Origin: Heligmosomoides polygyrus polygyrus
Lineage: Eukaryota; Nematoda; Chromadorea; Rhabditida; Heligmosomidae
NCBI GenBank assembly: GCA_947396885.1
Contig: OX377206.1
Location: forward strand, 5,346,658 to 5,410,657
Length of the DNA: 64,000 nt
Direction of reading: 5' to 3'
The position numbers and the translations under genes were made by a program. Positions 48,561 through 61,737 of this stretch are shown here, piece after piece; position 1 is the first letter of the stretch, and each line of letters opens with the position of its first letter. The notes below the pieces were generated by a model. The model did no database searches, was not told where the DNA came from, and saw only the letters and a program-made list of their open reading frames with translations.

Positions 48561-50910
48561 TTATTTAGAACTCTTCAATTGTCTTCAAGTTCGCCAATCA
48601 ATGGAGTGAGTGAAATTCTTCAATGATGAGATTTCTTTCGTGATCGTACATCTATTACAGCAAAAACGCGGTGGAAGAAGACTGGGATTGCCCTCCACCA
48701 CAACGAGGTCCATATGGTATGATATTATCCCTTATCCCTAGTGTCCGTTCTTATTGTTGTTTTGCAGATGGCGCTGCAAACATTAACCCAGGCCACGGTG
48801 ATGGCAGTGCTGGGTTTGGTGAGAAGTCGCCGGTCGCGAAATCTGATGACGACTGGGGATCAGCTCTCAGCAATAATTGTGAGGAGGATTGGGGCGTAGA
48901 CTCATCTACCCCAGCTGCCAACAATGAAAGCTCGCACCCCAGTGACGGTGAACGTTTTGGAGGTATGTTTTCTTCTGTTTACGCCTCAGACTTCTTGGGA
49001 AATCGCTGGGTTACAGATGAATTTGGACGAGTGAACAGTTCAAGAGGAAGAGGAGGACGAACCGCCTTTGGATCTAGAAATGACAGCGGCTTCGGAGGAG
49101 GCGACAATGGATTTGGGGACAGTGATACTGGCTTCGGAAAAGAAAATAGCGGCTCGGGAGGATTCAGAGGGCGAGGTGGAGGCAGTTTTGCAAGCAGAGG
49201 TGGTGGTTTCGGTGGAGACGATGGTGGATTTGGAAGCAGTAATACTGGCTCCGGAAGAGGAAATAGCTGCACAGGATTCAGAGGAAGAGGTGGCGGCAGC
49301 TTTGCAGGCAGAGATGGTGGTTTCGGAAGTGGCGACAGCGGATTTGTAGGCGCTGATACTGGCTTCAGAGGAAGAGGCTTCGCCTCTAAGAGTACCGTAT
49401 TCGGAGGCGATAGCGGCTTCGCAAACACCGAATCTTTTGGAAGAGGAGGCTTCCGTGGAAGAGGTGGAGGATCATTCGGTTCGAGAGGCGGTGGTTTTGG
49501 AGATGCGGACAGTGCGTTCGACAGCGGAAATGAAGAGGGTACCGGACGAGGTGGAGGCTTTCGAGGACGAGGAGCTCCAAGAGGTCGTGGTGGTCCTCAC
49601 GCTGGTTTCGGAAGCTCCGAAAGTGGATTCGGAAGCTCTGCGAGGAGCGGTGGATTCGGTGACGACGGATTCAACGAGAAGTCGGACGTTAACAGCTCTC
49701 GCGACTTTGGTTCAGGCGAAAACAGAAGATTTGGATCAGAGCGGAATGATGGTGAGGTTTAGACATTTTACTTGTTCATCCAATTATTTCCTGTTGTTCA
49801 AAGAGTTCTATCTCTAAATGCTCTGTTGGGGGCTCTTGTAGTATTTCGCTCAGGCATTCATTAGCGAGACTAGCCAAGAAGGCGAAGTCAAATTCTGTGC
49901 TTCCGAGAGAGGATTGCTGCCATATATGTGGTCTATTGGGAGGACATATTGTGCTTCCCATGAGCGCGATTTTGAGCGGAAACAGATCTTGATGTCATAT
50001 TGATCTTTGAATGGATCATATCTGCCGTAGCGCTGGCCATACCTTAAGGGGCAAGTGGAAATGATAAAAGACGGCGTCAGTGAATCACCTTAATGGTGCG
50101 CCTCGCATTCTACTTCCACGGCATCTCGCGAAGGCAATTTGCGTGCGTATTTGGCCCATACAATGACTTTCGGTGGCCAATCGATGGACATGTCAATGTT
50201 TTATACATGCCATACAAGTCTGGTACTCGTTCACCGACCACGGAGGGCTTGGTTGGAATAGGCGGGAACTTCTAAACAGGAATCTGGAATCGGGTGGAGG
50301 CGACAGCCGGCTCTACTACCACGCACCAAGGCGAAGTTATACTGCACCATGAATCAGTGGAATGACAGCTCTCTCTGACCAGCGAAAGATTTTAAATGAA
50401 ACTTTGATTGAGCACCTCGACAGCCGGTGCAGCGGGCGGTTGATTACAACTGTGTATGTTAAAAAGTCAAGAGACACCTCTTCAATGAGTCCTGGCCTCT
50501 TAGCACTTCCCGTGTTGACCGTGGGTTGGCCCTCTCGGCTAAGTATGTTTCATATCAACATGAAGGGAGTCAAAAAGGGAGCCCAATTTAAATCAGCATT
50601 CCAAATCACTCCCACTCCCAAAATTTCTTCAAAACCAGTGGTCCTTTTTGCCACATCCTTCCTCACCGTTTTTCCAAGTTCTTTTAGATCTTCAGGCCGA
50701 CCAACAAGATTTCCTGCGGTTTAAACCATTACGATCCTCGCATACCGTAGACATAGGACATATGCTTCAATCGAAGTCTAGAAAAGAAGTATTATCAGCA
50801 GAAAGGAGCTCCAAGTCTAGATTTTAACGATCTTATTCCTATGGGCTTTTGTTGTTTGGTTACGCATACTACGTTCCGCAGTCGCACCTTCCGCTTTCTT
50901 CACCCTCATT

Positions 50911-50983
50911 GCCTGTTCAGACTTCCGAGCATTGCTCTGGCTCGAGTCGCTGCCGTTGCTTTCGTCGCGGAGCATGAACAGGC
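50911..50983. mobile_element. Miniature inverted-repeat element (family A), copy 2
   Basis: Counterpart of 7188-7254 with the fuller right end gtcgcggagcatgaacaggc. Confidence 0.65.
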
Positions 50984-52419
50984 CCTGAGCTTCCTTCCGT
51001 TCGTAGCAAACCTGCGGGAACAGGTGAAAGGAGGCTTCCATCAACTGACTCTCAAGAGGCATGGTATAAGTCAGCTGCGTATTTCGTATGCCTTCACGGT
51101 AGCTCGCAGAAGTAGGATGCGCAGAGCAGCCCAAAGGCTTCACTGCTGGTTACGCAATCCTTATATAGAGAGTTTGCTGTAATAGAGATGCTTAGATCCA
51201 CAACTGTGCTATAACTGTGGCGGAGAAGGACATCTCTCGCCGAACTGTACTAATACTGGAAAGTCGCGCAGTGTGTTTTTTTTAGCGCATCCCTTAGAAA
51301 TTGGTGGAATGGCATGCATAAGCCCTTCTCTTTTCAGAATTTGGCGAAAACAATTCAGAGGAGAATCAGAGTTAGTCTTCGGCCATTGGCCTTTTTCATG
51401 CGCTTAGATGAAGACGAAATAGCGCTCCTGTCACCCTCGTTGGCGTGAATATTGTTTTAATTTAATTGCAGGCCGATCCTTTGGAGGTACTGGTTTTGGA
51501 AATTGTGGCTTCGGTAGTGGAGATCAGGGTGGCTTCGGCGGTGGTAGCGACAGCGGATTTGGTGGTGGAGGCAGCTTTGGCCAGCAGTCTGGCAGATTCG
51601 GTGACGGAGACGGCTTTGGCGGTGGTAACGACGGCTTCGGGCACAGAGGGGACGGTGACAGGAGAGGTGCGTATCTGCTGACAGATTCCACGAAGCTATC
51701 TATACTACTAGATATGCTTGAACTTTCGTAAGGGTATTCTAAGTGGTGAATTTTCAGAACGTCCATCGGGATGCTTCAACTGCAAGCAGGAAGGCCATCG
51801 TTCCAGCGAATGTCCAATGCCAAGGGGTTGGTGTTTTTCTTCAATTTTTATTTCTATTACTGAATGCTAGCACAGTCGCCGTGAGGCGCGGTTTACACGC
51901 AGTTTGGTTAAATCTATTGTATTCCCTTAGCCTCTATGGTTATGATCTTTTAGTTATTCTAAGTGGAGAACAAAAATCTGACTTCTCTGGTGACTGGTAT
52001 CTGTTGATTTTTTGCTTTTCCTGTCATTTTTTCTGCTTTTTAGCTTGCTGCTCTGTACAAATGCCATATGGATCCACTAAATCATGTATTATTTGCGAAA
52101 GTGCCTTAGTTCGGCACAACACTTATTGTGCCAGGGGAAGGTTGCTGGTCATTCCTGCCAGTTTATAGTCACCAAGAAATCGTGAAGAGTGAAGATCGGG
52201 AATTGAGTTTCTATATGGCCTATTATACATCAGTTTACGGTAGAAATCCGGGTCATGGTTTTAGCATTTGGTCCATCCAAAGCAATTCAGTTATCAATAA
52301 ATCACGATTGAATCCTTGGCTTGAACACCAAACGGCTTTTTCATCGAGGGTAGTGGCTTTAGTCCACTCTGTCAGTCGACTAAATGTCCCTGGCTCTCGT
52401 TTAGCAACACATATAGTGG

Positions 52420-52421
52420 AA
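52420..52421. other. Deletion junction in glh copy 2
   Basis: Left side matches copy 1 up to 8689 (atatagtgga), right side matches from 12141 (agcactcact). Two bases, ag, are shared by both ends. The deletion runs from a glh intron into the LINE. Confidence 0.95.
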
Positions 52422-53350
52422 GCACTCACTGCCGTAGAGGAGAGCAGGTCTCACAACTGTTCTATAGAGCTTGCCTTTGAGCGTCCTGGAGCATCTACGG
52501 TCGCAGAGGATCCTTGTGGACTCCCTCCACTTGAGCCAGACTGCGTTTATCCGTCCCCTGACCGCCTGGTCCACACTTCCTTCCTCGGATAGGTCACTTC
52601 CGAGGTAGCGGAATTCTTCCACCTTCTCGATTGTTTCCCCTTGGCAGTCTAGGATCGATTCAGCGCACTGCTCAGAGCTGATGAACTTCGCCTTCTTCAC
52701 GTTCAGCCGTAGGCCGTTGTCTGCGAGGGCTCTCTGCCACAGCTGCACCTTCTCCTCCAGCTCCTCCTGGTTGTCGGCTACTAGGGCGATGTCGTCCACG
52801 TAGATGATCGTTCTGAGAGGGCCTTCCTCAAGGTGGTTCACTATAGAGTTAAGCGACAGCAGGAAGAGGAACGGGCTCAGAGCCGACCCTTGGTGTACCC
52901 CCACTGTGATGTCCACTTTCCTTGCCACCCCGTGTGGAGTTCGTATCGCCGCTTTCGAGCCCTCGTACATGTCCCTTATGACCGTGATCAGACGTTCCGG
53001 GACACCCCTCCCTCGGAGGGCCTTCCGGATTACGGCCCGAGCTAGCCTGTCGTAGGCCTTCTCCAGGTCCAGGAATGCCAGGTAGCAGGGTTTTCGTTTC
53101 TCCCGATATTTCTCCATCACCTGACGAGCGATGAAGATGGCGTCTGTGGTGGACCTCTCAGGCATGAAGCCCCACTGCACCTGGGAGATGGGTACCATCT
53201 CCCTCAGCCTTGAGTCGACCAGTCGTTCGTAGATCTTCATCGTGTGTGAGATCAGTTTGATCCCTCGGTAGTTGGAGCATTCGGAAGCGTCTCCCTTCTG
53301 CTTGAAGATGGGGACTATGGTGCTGTTCCTCCAGTCATCCGCCATCTTAG
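52421..53350 (-). mobile_element. Truncated RTE-like LINE in copy 2
   Basis: Keeps the N-terminal part of the RT fragment on -, with the palm intact in frame except that the catalytic box reads YVDD instead of YADD. The 3' third is lost to the deletion. The right-hand target duplication (53351-53366) is preserved. Confidence 0.85.
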
Positions 53351-54570
53351 TTGTCTTTGTTTAAATACATAAATAAAACGGTGCATGGGCATGAAGCAGT
53401 GGTTGTAGCTTAGCTAGCTGAAGCAATCGTCGTTTTAATTCGGTTATTTCTACATTCTGTTCAGATAAAATATCTTATTCTGGATGATGCCGACCGCATG
53501 TTGGGGAAGAATTTTGAAGACTTCATGAACTACGTGCTTAAACATGAGTCGCTTTCTGCGAGAGAGGATCGACAGACATTCCTGTTGAGGTAAGTGTGGT
53601 TTGGTTTGCGTTTCAGTAACGTTAGCCTCAAGAAACATCGAGTTTCGGGGCTGAAGCATAGAAGTGTAATAGAACGAAGATCTGAGTTGACTGGTCTTTT
53701 CGTGATACACCGAACTCAATAACCCTGCGCGATGCCCTGGAGATGATTCAGTGTATAGTCAACGGATAAGTTACGGATATCTCTTGATAACACAGGCCCC
53801 GTGAGGAGGGTCGTGAGCGGTTAGTCTAAACGAATATCGAAATTGTGGTCGCTCGGACTTCGAGAAGAGCGAGTGTTGATTATTTTCTTACAATTATTCG
53901 TCGTGCAATCCAAATACTCATTCTAAACGGCAGAAGTTTTAGGTGGAAGTAGAATGCGTGACATATCCCTAATGGTAAGGCATTCGCACTTCGGGGCGCA
54001 ACAACACGCGTAACGGTTTCGTAAGTTATCAAACCTGAAGCACGTGGAAAACGTTTTGCTGTGTATTATTTGCAAATTTGTTTCGTTAAGGCCTGCGACA
54101 GAGTCCTGCGGCACCGCACTGTTCTTTTTCCTTCTTGTAGGGAGCTACGCCCGCACTGTGATGGGTACCGTGCCAATAAACAATTGTCGCGATGACACCA
54201 GTCGCCCTGCAAATGTAGCCGCAGCTCTTGGCAACATTCTGCCGCAGAGCATTGCACCGAGAACTACGATTACATTGCTACATCCATAAACATTCGGGAT
54301 TTGCTCTCGCTGAAGGGTTGATCGACGCTTCGCTACGGGGGCAAGGCGGCATGTCTCAAAACTAAATGATTCCTGTATACTCCGTAAAACCCTCCACAGG
54401 GGATAAGCGCGGTCACACTTGTGAGACAGCGCGCAGCAGGCGTTCCAGTCGGGACCGCTCCATTCTTCCGCTTCTTCCACGTTACGGCTAGGATCTATTG
54501 CAGTTCTGCACTCGGAATTCTCTCGAATATTCGAATGCCTGATCGAATAGGTCATTTGAGCACAGCTATA

Positions 54571-54764
54571 GGGCCTGTTCATACTTTGCGACGGCAGGAC
54601 GAGAGTGCAGTGCGCGGAAGTATGAACAGGCAACAGCGGCGACTGGAGCGACAGCGCCGACGCTCGAGTATGAGCACTTTTCGGCGGCGCGTTCTCGGTT
54701 TTAATCGAAATGCATGTTTTGCACAGGCGACGAGTCGCTCTTGTCGCGAAGTATGAACACGCCC
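54571..54764. mobile_element. Miniature inverted-repeat element (family A), copy 2
   Basis: Counterpart of 14297-14490; its right end reads atgaacacgccc. Confidence 0.7.
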
Positions 54765-55535
54765 ATAAAGTCCACACAGATCTGTACCCGCGGTCGTACG
54801 GAAGCGGAGTGGGGAGGGGGAAGGCTCCAACTGAACATCGCTTTTCTACCGCATCCAACGTCTCTTGCGGTGATGAATAAGCGCCAGACTTCGGAGTCGC
54901 TCTCTTTCTCCTTTTCCCTCGCGCGCGGCGCTGTTGGAGCAACATCACGGAAGCCGCGCACACCTAATACGGAGTTTTACCTCGAGCGGCTATCGCTGCC
55001 TCCTTGCCTATGCCGAAGGATAGCGACGCCTCGTAACACTAAATGTGGAGGCCTTTATGGATTGGCTTTTGCTAGTGCTTATCCTTGCTCGTTCTGTTTA
55101 GCGCCACCTTCCCAGCGGAACTTCAACTCCTAGCCTCTCAGCAGCTGAAGAAAGACTTCCTGATGATCGCCGGGGGCGAAATCGGTGTGGCGAATAAGTG
55201 CATTACTCAGGTACCTGCCAACCTATTCATGCCCGCGAATATTGCTGTGCGATACACTAACACTGACACTTTTAGGAAATCATAGAGTGCACTTCAATGG
55301 CAGATAAAAAGGAGCGATTCCTGGAGCTGCTCAACTTCGACATGAAGAGATATGAAGTTGCTAAAGGTACATTCAATCAAGTCTATTTGTATATGTGGTT
55401 GTTGATGTAACGGTCGATCAGCTTAAGAGTGTGTTCTTAACTCACGAGTACCTCCGCCCTAGGCTTTGAAATGTAGTGCCGTCCACAGTTATATGCTTTC
55501 CATTGCGTAACTGGTGTCGTCTCATTATGCACTTA

Positions 55536-55668
55536 GGCCCCGTTTATACTTCGGTGCCGAGCGACGTCACGTCTCGTATAGTGACCATATTGATTGAGCG
55601 AGGCGATAAATCAATTTGGCCACTTTACATGCCGTCGCGTCGCTCGGCGTCGAATTATAAACGGGGCC
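55536..55668. mobile_element. Miniature inverted-repeat element (family A variant), copy 2
   Basis: Counterpart of 15262-15394. Confidence 0.7.
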
Positions 55669-55791
55669 TTGCGCATTGTTGTATTGCTCCACGTCTATAG
55701 TTGCCAGCAGCGATAAGATTATATGCAGGGCGACCAAAACTAGTGTTATCACTCCAAGTGCGACTGTCAATGAATCTTGGCATGGTCCTGT

Positions 55792-55955
55792 TAAGATGAA
55801 TGTTGATATTTAGCTTCGGCCAAGATTGTTATTTATATTTATTCCTGACGGCTGACGTTTCGGCGTTGTCGCCTTCTTCAGAGCCTGAAAAATCAGATCG
55901 AATATAAGGATAAATAACAATCTTGGCCGAAGCTAAATATCAACATTCATCTTAA
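55792..55955. repeat. Inverted-repeat element around a ribozyme-like core, copy 2
   Basis: Counterpart of 15518-15681; arms and core unchanged as far as I can read. Confidence 0.8.
55845..55887 (-). ncRNA. Hammerhead-ribozyme-like motif, copy 2 (candidate)
   Basis: Same order of elements as 15571-15613: GGCT, CTGAAGA, A, GGCG-ACAA-CGCC, GAAAC, GTC, AGCC. Confidence 0.4.
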
Positions 55956-57323
55956 GCGCAAAGAGCTTGGGTGTTTACCTGTTCTGGGGCTTGTGATTAA
56001 AATCAAAATTTGCTGACAGTTTTAATCATTGCTTGCCATATCTATCATTTTCACATCAAACTGTACACTTCTGAACAAGCCTGACGCTTTTCAAAACGTT
56101 TTCCAAATCAAAACGAGATTCCACATTCAAATAGATACCCTCCGAGACAGTAAAAATAAATCCTTGTTCAAGGGCGGTCTGATATGACCTCCGAATTTTT
56201 CACATTGCCTGGACAGTAAGGCAGCATTGCTCAAAATTTTATAAAATTTTTATTACTTGAGGAAAATCTAAAGGAGTAATATTTGTTTTAAAGCGTAAAA
56301 AGACATTATTTAATGTATTAAAAGCAGAAATCGCGCCATGAGCTTATTTGGCTCATCGCGATTTTCATTTGATTGGTAGCAAGTTTTGTTTGAGTGGCTG
56401 GAAACAGGATATAAACGGTACGACAGGAACGGTTGTAAGAAATGCACATATCCTCACATAGCTGTTGTAAGCAGTATTTACACGTATTTATTTCTCTATA
56501 CATTTACGCTTTACACAATCAAATGAAAGTCGCGGCGAACTAGACGAGTGCATGGCGTGATCTTTTTTAAATGTAGTAAGTGATTTCTGCATTCCTTCGC
56601 TTCAAAACAAATGTTAGTTGACGGCTTTCCCTAGGACGATAAAGAAAAATTGATGAAATGTTAAACAATGTGTGCGTTTGGGTAGGTGAACTTGAAAAAT
56701 TCAGTAAAAGTCTTGCGAAATTTTCTTTGAATAAAAAATATTGTAGTACTCATCCATTGGAATGTGTAAGAAGCCTGTTTTGATCTGCAAGACGTTAATT
56801 TTGATTTCAAAAGCGCAGGCTTGCTAGAAGAGTGTCCGTTTTGGTTTAAAAAGTGTTCAATTTGATTTGAAATGTGTCAATTGGACGTGAAAATGGTATA
56901 TTTCAGTGCGGAAAGAACGATTTTTGCCTTCCTACTGTTGTCCGTCTAGTTTAACTTTTGATGTGACACCTATGCTTAAGACAGCCTTCGCTTACCTAAA
57001 GGTTGAGGTCATAGGTCAAAGTTAAGTTCATTGAGCTTGCTGTAAAGGGCTCACTTACAATCGGCTCCTAGATAACTACTGAAATTCTAAATGACCATAT
57101 GTATGTTTTTAGAAGCGGATGTGTTCAAAAAGAAGACGTTGGTCTTCGTGACACGCAAGGTGTTCGCTGACACGCTTGGAGTTATGCTTAGCGAATTCGG
57201 CATACCGTCGGTAACGATTCATGGTGATCGTTACCAGAATCAGCGAGAAGAGGCCGTCCGCGAATTCAGTCAGGGAAAGACGCCGGTGAGACTGTGGTTT
57301 CTCCATTGAACGTGGACGTTTAA

Positions 57324-57461
<138 letters not shown>

Positions 57462-58186
57462 TAGTTGGGCGCTTAGCTCTAGCGTTTTGATTAATTGTTC
57501 GATGCCCGCTTTAGAACCGGACGTGTGGGAAACCCTGGACGTGCGACATCACTCTACCTCTCGGATCAAAACAGAGGTCTGGCCCAGAGTCTCGTCGAGA
57601 TTCTCACCGAGGCCGAGCAGGTTGTCTTTTGGCGTTTTTATTCTCCTTTGAGTCCTTTGCTTCATTGCTTTATTTGCAGGCTGTACCAGAGTTCCTCGCG
57701 AATGACGCAAACTGCACAACCAGCAGATTTGGAGGGTTCGGAAGTGCGGCCGCGCGCAGCGGTGGTATTGCGGCTCAAGATGAAGAGGAGGAGTAGTGTT
57801 AGGAGTGGTTCTTCGGTCACGACCGTTCCGCTGTCAGATATTTTCTTCCGAGTCGATCATGTGAGCTCTCCAATGGTGTTGCAGAGCAGGGTGCATGTTC
57901 TTGTTCTCTCTTTTCGAATTGCTGACTTGTGAAGCCTCACCAGGATGTCAAACAGCTATGGCTTCCTTTGTGTTGTTCTGGTTTAGATATTCTACGTTTC
58001 TACCTTTGTAGTTGCATGAGTATCATTGTTGTAGAAGTAAATGTTTATGAAGGCATGATCTCATACTATCCTGCCTGTTAATGACTCCTAGACGGCTTGA
58101 ACCATGAAAGCGGATGCAACCTGCTGATTGTCTACGCTCGTGCAGTGATTCGAGGTGTCTGCTAGTTTTCCGCCTCAACAACACAA

Positions 58187-58415
58187 CAGCACATCTGGGG
58201 AAAAAATCGACTCGCTCCCGCGTATAGGATTCATTCCCTTCTGCATTCCCAACATTCAAAAACGTTAATACCTTCTTGTACTCCTCCTGCCTTATATGAA
58301 AATGGGATAGGATACCATAGGATACCTCATCATCAAGCATTTCACAGAACCTTGGACGCCAAACCTGTTGCGAAATTTTCAAAAGGCCCAACAGGTATGG
58401 AGTCAGCCAAAAAAT
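58187..58415. other. No supported gene
   Basis: Begins exactly where homology to copy 1 ends. Nothing recognised. Confidence 0.3.
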
Positions 58416-58454
58416 TTATATCACCTGCGCCCACAAAATGCATATAGAATTACT

Positions 58455-58645
58455 CCCCTCGACATTGGAGAACGTCTTCGTCACGTCGTCTGAATCCCTA
58501 GGCACGTTGGAAGACGTTTTCGTCACGTGTTTTGAACCCCCAGGCACATAGGGCGACGTCTTCGTCACGTCGTCTGGATCCCTAGTCACGTTGGAAGACG
58601 TCTTCGTCACGTGTTTTGAACCCCCAGGCACATAGGGCGACGTCT
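58455..58645 (-). repeat. 84-bp minisatellite in an open frame
   Basis: Two full 84-bp units plus a partial one, each built of two related 42-bp halves. On - the frame 58652-58416 is open and repeats VTKTSSNV and VTKTSPYVPGGSKH blocks (28 residues per full unit). No gene context is seen. Confidence 0.75.
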
Positions 58646-58649
58646 TCAG

Positions 58650-60500
58650 CACGTCTCTGACGCCTCAATACGCTTAGGTTCTATCCAAGAAGCCAAACAG
58701 CCGTTGTGGCTGAATATCAGGATACTGCGGTGATCGACCGCGTGCCGTACCGTACCGTATACCGTTACACCGCACGCGCTTAATCCATCGCCCAACCATA
58801 CTGTAACATCAAGGCCGGATGGCGCGCTGAACATTCCTGTGCAGTCGATAGTTAATCTCGGCCTCCTAAGCTTCTTGTTCTCGCTTTTGGTTCGTTTTTT
58901 AGCTCAACTGAATGGAAACAAGGATGCCCATTCTTTTCTGAAAAATGAACGTTCGCGGCGGCCGCCGTCTCGGGTGCGGTGACCACCCGTACATAAAGTC
59001 CGCTCCTGCGGCACCAATGCGCCCGCGGAAGTGTGCCCACTCCTCCTCCCCCCTCACTGGATTACATGAGAACTGGTCCATGACTCATTCCGCCACGCGC
59101 GTGCGGCGTGAGTCAGATAGGGAGAGTGAGCCTCTGCGTCTCGTCTCCCTGCGAGTATCACGTGTATAGAACGTGAACACGGTCGGAACCGTAGGGAGAG
59201 TTGGTGGTGTCGCATAGAATCGACAACTTAACAAGTATTGGTTGTGTTACAATTGTTTCATGGATATGCAAAAGGAAAAAGGGAATTGATTTAGCCCGAG
59301 GCTTGTGTGCGGTATGCGCTTGGTTTTCCTAACTTTAAGTATGCAGTGACACGCTTATCACGTAAAGTTTATCTTCAACATCACAATGGTAATACCAATA
59401 ATCCATGAGCAGAAAAATAAAAACAGAACAATTATTACCAATGTGCTAATCTAGCAGCAAGTACGTTGTGGTAGTCCTTCCATTCTCTTGTAGTAGGCGG
59501 GCACCCTACGGTTCTCAGAAATTGGTGGAACCTCCAGAGCTCGGTGAACACTTCCACTTGTCGTTGTTGCTCATTAGTCCTTATGTGGTGTGGTGCAACT
59601 TCACCTTGACGAAGTTTTATGCCTAATCCTAATACTATAAGATGGTGTGCGCTATGATTTAGCAAATCAGCTGGATTTGACTGACCTCACAACCGTCTCG
59701 TAGGGATGTGGTGAGATAGCAGGGTTGATTCCAAAACGCTGCTTGGATTAGCAATTTCACCCTGCTTGGCCGTTTTGTGGCATGTAACTGCAAGGTCTGA
59801 AGTGCCGGTCATACTTCCCTTGCGAGTGCAGTGACACTGTGTTAAAGCTACGCACTAGTTTCCCATTCAATTAATCTCACTGTAGCCTCAACAGAGGTGT
59901 AATGGGGCTCTGAAGATCTGCAGCTCCAATAGATGTCGTCAATGTTTGTTGCAGGTGTTTATGCTGATTTGATCAATCGGTCCACTACTCATAAGATCTA
60001 TTATTGGTCGCCCGGGTCTCTCAGCTGTTGTCGCTGTTTGACTGTACTCATTCCGTCTTTGAATCACCTCTACTACTGGTAGTCTCGCACCCAACTTGCA
60101 CGCACGTGGCCTCAACGGAAGAGTTATAGGCAGTGCGTTCATGAGTGAGAGGCCTGTCGGTTAGCCAGAAGTCGAGGTGCATGTTGAGTGTGAGAGGCGG
60201 CAGACGATAAAGACACGAGCGGGATGCATGTGAGGCGCGAGAGGGTGCGAGACATGGCTGCAGAAAACCCGCGCGCCGCGTTGGCACTTTGCCCATGGAC
60301 CAGTTCTCCGGCAACGCCCTCACTGTGACTAGCCCCCTCCGCGGTATGCTTCAGCGTGGCTGCCGTACTGCCGCTGCTGAGTGTACGCGCGGCTTGAGGG
60401 AACGACAAGAGCAGTGAGCTAACATATGACGGGAAGTTGGGAGAGGCCAGACGACCATACGACTTTCCCACGCTCGCTCCTCACGGCGAGCGAGCCGGCG
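58650..60500. other. No supported gene
   Basis: GC-rich parts (58940-59110; 60140-60360) give open frames on both strands without domains. Around 58740-58770 the word 'ccgta' is repeated (ccgtaccgtaccgtataccg). Confidence 0.35.
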
Positions 60501-60506
60501 TGGGAA

Positions 60507-60638
60507 AGCGCGTAGTGACTGTGCGGGAGTCAGGAGGCGCAGAGAAAATCGATGTGATTGTTCGCGCCCGCTCATGGGCGCGAACGATCACATCGATTTC
60601 CTCTGCGCCTCCTGACTCCCGCACAGTCACTACGCGCT
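60507..60638. mobile_element. Near-perfect 132-bp palindrome
   Basis: Arms of about 63 bp (from agcgcgtagtgactgtgcgg to gttcgcgccc and mirror) around a loop of a few bases (gctcat). The overlapping open frames on both strands are mirror images. A foldback element or young hairpin insertion. Confidence 0.85.
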
Positions 60639-60851
60639 CCAGCCAGTAGGTTGTTAGGCCGAGCATTAAGAGTCTGTTTATAGTCGACGATGGGGCTACG
60701 GCATCGACTGGTGCACTGGGCAAAACGTGCGCACCGACTTCTGCGGGGCTTCCACCATCTCTCGATTCTTATACCTTCCATGCACTTGCGAGTTAGCTAC
60801 TATGACTAGACCCCAGGGCGGAATTTATACTTCCGTCATTCTGTTGAGTTC

Positions 60852-61607
60852 ATGTCTATGGATTTGAGAAGCCATGTTGATCCTTTCAAAGAAATGGGGA
60901 AGAAATACTGTTTGACACTTGCAGAAATGAGCGGAGCTGTTCCAACGTCTAGAGGACAACCTGGAGAGGACAAAGGCTCAGGTATGAGATGACCTAGTGA
61001 AACTATCAAAGAGAAGTAGACTGTCCGGGCTGATTCTCTATGCATTTAGACGACTCTTGTCTGATCGACGACTCGAGAGAAGACATGGATGCTCTGTTCC
61101 TGAATCCCGAAATTTCGGATGTGACCTTCGTGGTTGGAGGCGAACGAATCCATGCAAACATTCATGTCCTTGCTGCCCGCTGCGGATACTTCAGGCAAGG
61201 GAACGTTTCTCTGTTACTTTGTGGTGTATTCTCTAAATGTCGCGTACGCTGTGCAGTGCTGTGAAGTTTGATAGACTGAGGGAAAACTCCAAGGCAGAAA
61301 TTCGGGTCGAAGGGACGAACGCTCTCGCCTTCCGTACACTACTGAAGTGAGCATTGCTTCTACCCAACAAAGTGTGTTCCTTACAGTGCTGCTTATCTTT
61401 TTGCTCGGTATATCTACACCTCTAAGATCGAGTTGTCGACTTTCGAGGTTGAAGGACTCCTGGTGTAGTGGGCGCTTGAGACGTGAGGATTGCTTCTTCC
61501 TCTTTCACCGTTATGGGTGGTTCAGTGGGTTGCGGAAATATACAAGGATAACAGAAGAGTGGATGAATAGGCTTTATTTGAGGAACGTCGCTCCTCTAAG
61601 CGTACAG
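60852..61607 (+). CDS. BTB/POZ protein resembling BTBD9 (5' exons, interrupted)
   Basis: Likely substrate-adaptor-type BTB protein; BTBD9 family members bind Cullin-3 in other animals (family knowledge). Exons by splice sites and phase: 60852-60981, 61050-61194, 61257-61346, 61387-61462, 61488-61607, 187 residues in frame. The BTB domain is clear: ISDVTFVVGGERIHAN, HVLAARCGYF, AEIRVEGTNALAFRTLL, YIYTSKIELSTFE, and HRYGW where BTBD9 has HKYGF. Exon 2 uses a GC donor (cag/gcaagg). Exons 4 and 5 are separated by only 25 bases, gt...ag, yet the protein aligns without a gap across them. After the donor at 61608 the coding sequence is not seen again; a TA microsatellite and a retroelement follow. 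The start Met at 60852 is the first in frame. The rest may lie beyond the window. Confidence 0.75.
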
Positions 61608-61729
61608 GTGAACGTCTGCCAGGGCCAGGCACACCCAGCTGGGGTGCAGCGAGGCCCCGCCCCTTTACTACCGTATGAGCATTACCGGAGTCGGTGATAC
61701 TCCCGGCGGGGCGCAACAATAAATCGCAT

Positions 61730-61737
<8 letters not shown>

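Noticed and set aside
51758..53589. A shortened but functional helicase from copy 2 by splicing 51826 to 53465
   Set aside because: The phases do not match, and Q, I, Ia and Ib motifs would be missing.
60139..60471. 110-codon frame on - and overlapping frames up to 60723
   Set aside because: GC-rich with both strands open; part of it is mirrored in the palindrome at 60507-60638.
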